Below, piece after piece: positions 6,269 through 6,635 of a stretch of 6,635 bases of DNA. This stretch comes from an uncultured Oscillospiraceae bacterium (GTDB taxonomy: Bacteria; Bacillota; Clostridia; Oscillospirales; Oscillospiraceae). The stretch lies in NCBI GenBank assembly GCA_900758955.1, contig CAAETL010000039.1:1-6635 (forward strand), written 5' to 3'. The number at the start of each line of letters is the position of its first letter. The first letter of the stretch is position 1. The position numbers and the translations under genes are program-made. Below the pieces are notes generated by a model. It ran no database searches. It saw nothing but the letters and a program-made list of their open reading frames with translations, and was not told where the DNA came from.

Positions 6269-6429
6269 ATACTAGCATCAGCGAATGGCTCCGGACCCAG
6301 TGTTTAATTTTGTCTAAGACAAACCATACGCCAATTCCCTTCTGGCTCTCCCTATCTCTTGTTGATCTCCGAAGATGGATTCAGTCAAGTAATGCCGTTG
6401 TGGAAGCCGAAATGCGCAAAAACTTATAG
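5876..6429 (+). CDS. Tail assembly chaperone long form E+E' by -1 frameshift
   Basis: The predicted long product takes the first 125 codons of the chaperone (5876-6250), shifts back one base on T TTT TTG, and reads 59 more codons from GCT at 6250 to TAG at 6427-6429, giving 184 residues. The extension begins AQLGVINTSISEWLRTQC and continues with IPFWLSLSLVDLRRWIQ and VVEAEMRK, which resembles P2 E' tails ('...FHW-PL-EL--W---A'), with a central FW/LSL-L-W motif and a charged C-terminal helix. The -1 frame has no start codon with a ribosome binding site, so it is reachable only by frameshifting, as for P2 E'. The stop overlaps the tape measure ribosome binding site. Frameshift use is inference from sequence and from the known P2 system; no expression data are seen. 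Confidence 0.78.
6113..6139 (+). repeat. Perfect 9-bp inverted repeat in chaperone gene
   Basis: ATAGTCCCC (6113-6121) is the exact reverse complement of GGGGACTAT (6131-6139), with a 9-base spacer. It lies inside the coding region at codons near VPALSGD, about 105 bases upstream of the slippery heptamer. A hairpin of this size is only mildly unlikely by chance in 6.6 kb, and no T tract follows it, so I record the structure without a function. Confidence 0.5.
6244..6250 (+). promoter_or_regulatory. Programmed -1 frameshift slippery heptamer T TTT TTG
   Basis: The bases read T TTT TTG with TTT (6245-6247) and TTG (6248-6250) as zero-frame codons, so after slipping by one both tRNAs keep good pairing (TTT, TTT). 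This is the same heptamer used by P2 gene E. The zero-frame stop, TAA 6266-6268, follows 15 bases later. It sits at the 3' end of the chaperone gene, exactly where the shift is needed to enter the E' frame. Confidence 0.8.
6257..6294 (+). promoter_or_regulatory. Possible stimulatory stem-loop for the frameshift
   Basis: The bases TCGGAGTC (6257-6264) can pair with GGCTCCGG (6287-6294): six Watson-Crick pairs and two G-T wobble pairs, with a 22-base loop. The gap from the heptamer is 6 bases, inside the usual 5-9 for -1 frameshift stems. The stem contains a stretch of G/C pairs (CGGAG/CTCCG) but the long loop lowers its expected stability. Many phage E/E' sites have a downstream structure, but I cannot fold this one, and a pseudoknot is possible. 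Confidence 0.4.
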
Positions 6430-6433
6430 GAGG
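6427..6433 (+). promoter_or_regulatory. Tape measure ribosome binding site overlapping the E' stop
   Basis: TAGGAGG carries both the E' stop codon (TAG, 6427-6429) and the Shine-Dalgarno core (AGGAGG, 6428-6433), 7 bases before the tape measure ATG at 6441. Ribosomes that finish E+E' end on this site, so tape measure translation could be linked to the frameshift product. That link is inference. Confidence 0.65.
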
Positions 6434-6440
6434 CTCGTCT

Positions 6441-6635
6441 ATGGCTGGAAGAAAAGAATATGAGATGCTATTTCAGCTTAATGCCGAGCTTGGAAGGAAT
6501 TTTAATAATACCTTTAAGGCTGCTCAAAACGGACTAGCTTCGATGCAGAAGGAAATTCAGGCCCTTAATAAAACCCAGTCAAATATTGCATCATACCAGA
6601 AACAGCAAAGCGCTGTAGAAGTAACCCGACAGAAG
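6441..6635 (+). CDS. Tail tape measure protein (N-terminus only, cut by window end)
   Basis: The first 65 residues of what is probably a very long protein are seen. It opens MAGRKEYEMLFQLNAELG then NFNNTFKAAQNGLASMQKEIQ, a short strand followed by a largely helical, glutamine- and lysine-rich stretch typical of tape measure N-termini, which begin with 'Y-LLF-LNA' and pass into coiled-coil. The next part (NKTQSNIASYQKQQSAVEVTRQK) is again predicted helix. The protein would set tail length and pass through the tube; transmembrane and lysozyme-like parts, if any, lie beyond the window. Start choice is firm because AGGAGG is 7 bases upstream. Its place just after the chaperone pair confirms the assignment. 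Confidence 0.85.
   Translation, partial: MAGRKEYEMLFQLNAELGRNFNNTFKAAQNGLASMQKEIQALNKTQSNIASYQKQQSAVEVTRQK

Noticed and set aside
6269..6440. Noncoding gap or small independent gene before the tape measure
   Set aside because: The -1 frame from 6250 is open across nearly all of it and has no usable start, so it is better explained as the E' part of the frameshift product.
1..6635. A headless contractile particle (tailocin) or other contractile injection system
   Set aside because: Decoration and major capsid genes are intact and lie in the same packed gene series as the tail genes, so a complete phage particle is the simpler reading for this window.

Overview
The window is one strand of a temperate-phage (prophage) structural module. 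It holds twelve coding features, two of them cut by the window edges, all on the plus strand. They are packed with gaps of 0 to about 40 bases or with short overlaps. Canonical AAGGAGG-type ribosome binding sites and the protein family variants point to a Firmicutes host, most likely a gut Clostridia (Oscillospiraceae-like) bacterium. The host assignment is inference, because nothing here is a host gene.

Head region (1-2468): the 3' end of an upstream gene, perhaps the prohead protease/scaffold; a lambda gpD-like head decoration protein; a lambda gpE-like major capsid protein; a 169-residue protein with a possible HeH/SAP-like C-terminal domain; and a small probable head-tail connector protein. 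Neck and tail region (2465-6635): a gpZ-like tail completion/neck protein, a tail terminator, an unrecognised 115-residue protein, the contractile tail sheath, the tail tube, the tail assembly chaperone pair E/E', and the start of the tape measure protein. Together these specify a lambda-type capsid on a contractile, P2/Mu-like tail, so the particle would be a myovirus.

The most informative signal outside the plain gene list is at the end of the chaperone gene. An in-frame T TTT TTG heptamer (6244-6250) is followed by a 59-codon open -1 frame with no start of its own, which runs to the ribosome binding site of the tape measure gene. This is the P2 E/E+E' programmed frameshift arrangement, and it explains the 172-base stretch 6269-6440 that otherwise looks noncoding. 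A possible stimulatory stem lies 6 bases downstream of the heptamer.

Base composition changes sharply along the module. Sampled lines in the head genes reach about 70% G+C, and sampled tail lines are about 38-52%. The break falls inside the gpZ-like gene near 2640-2700, suggesting a head/tail module junction. A terminator-like hairpin sits inside the coding region of the 115-residue protein. I saw no tRNA, rRNA, CRISPR array, insertion sequence, attachment site or convincing promoter, no stretch over 300 bases lacks a gene, and I found no evidence of a wholly new system.
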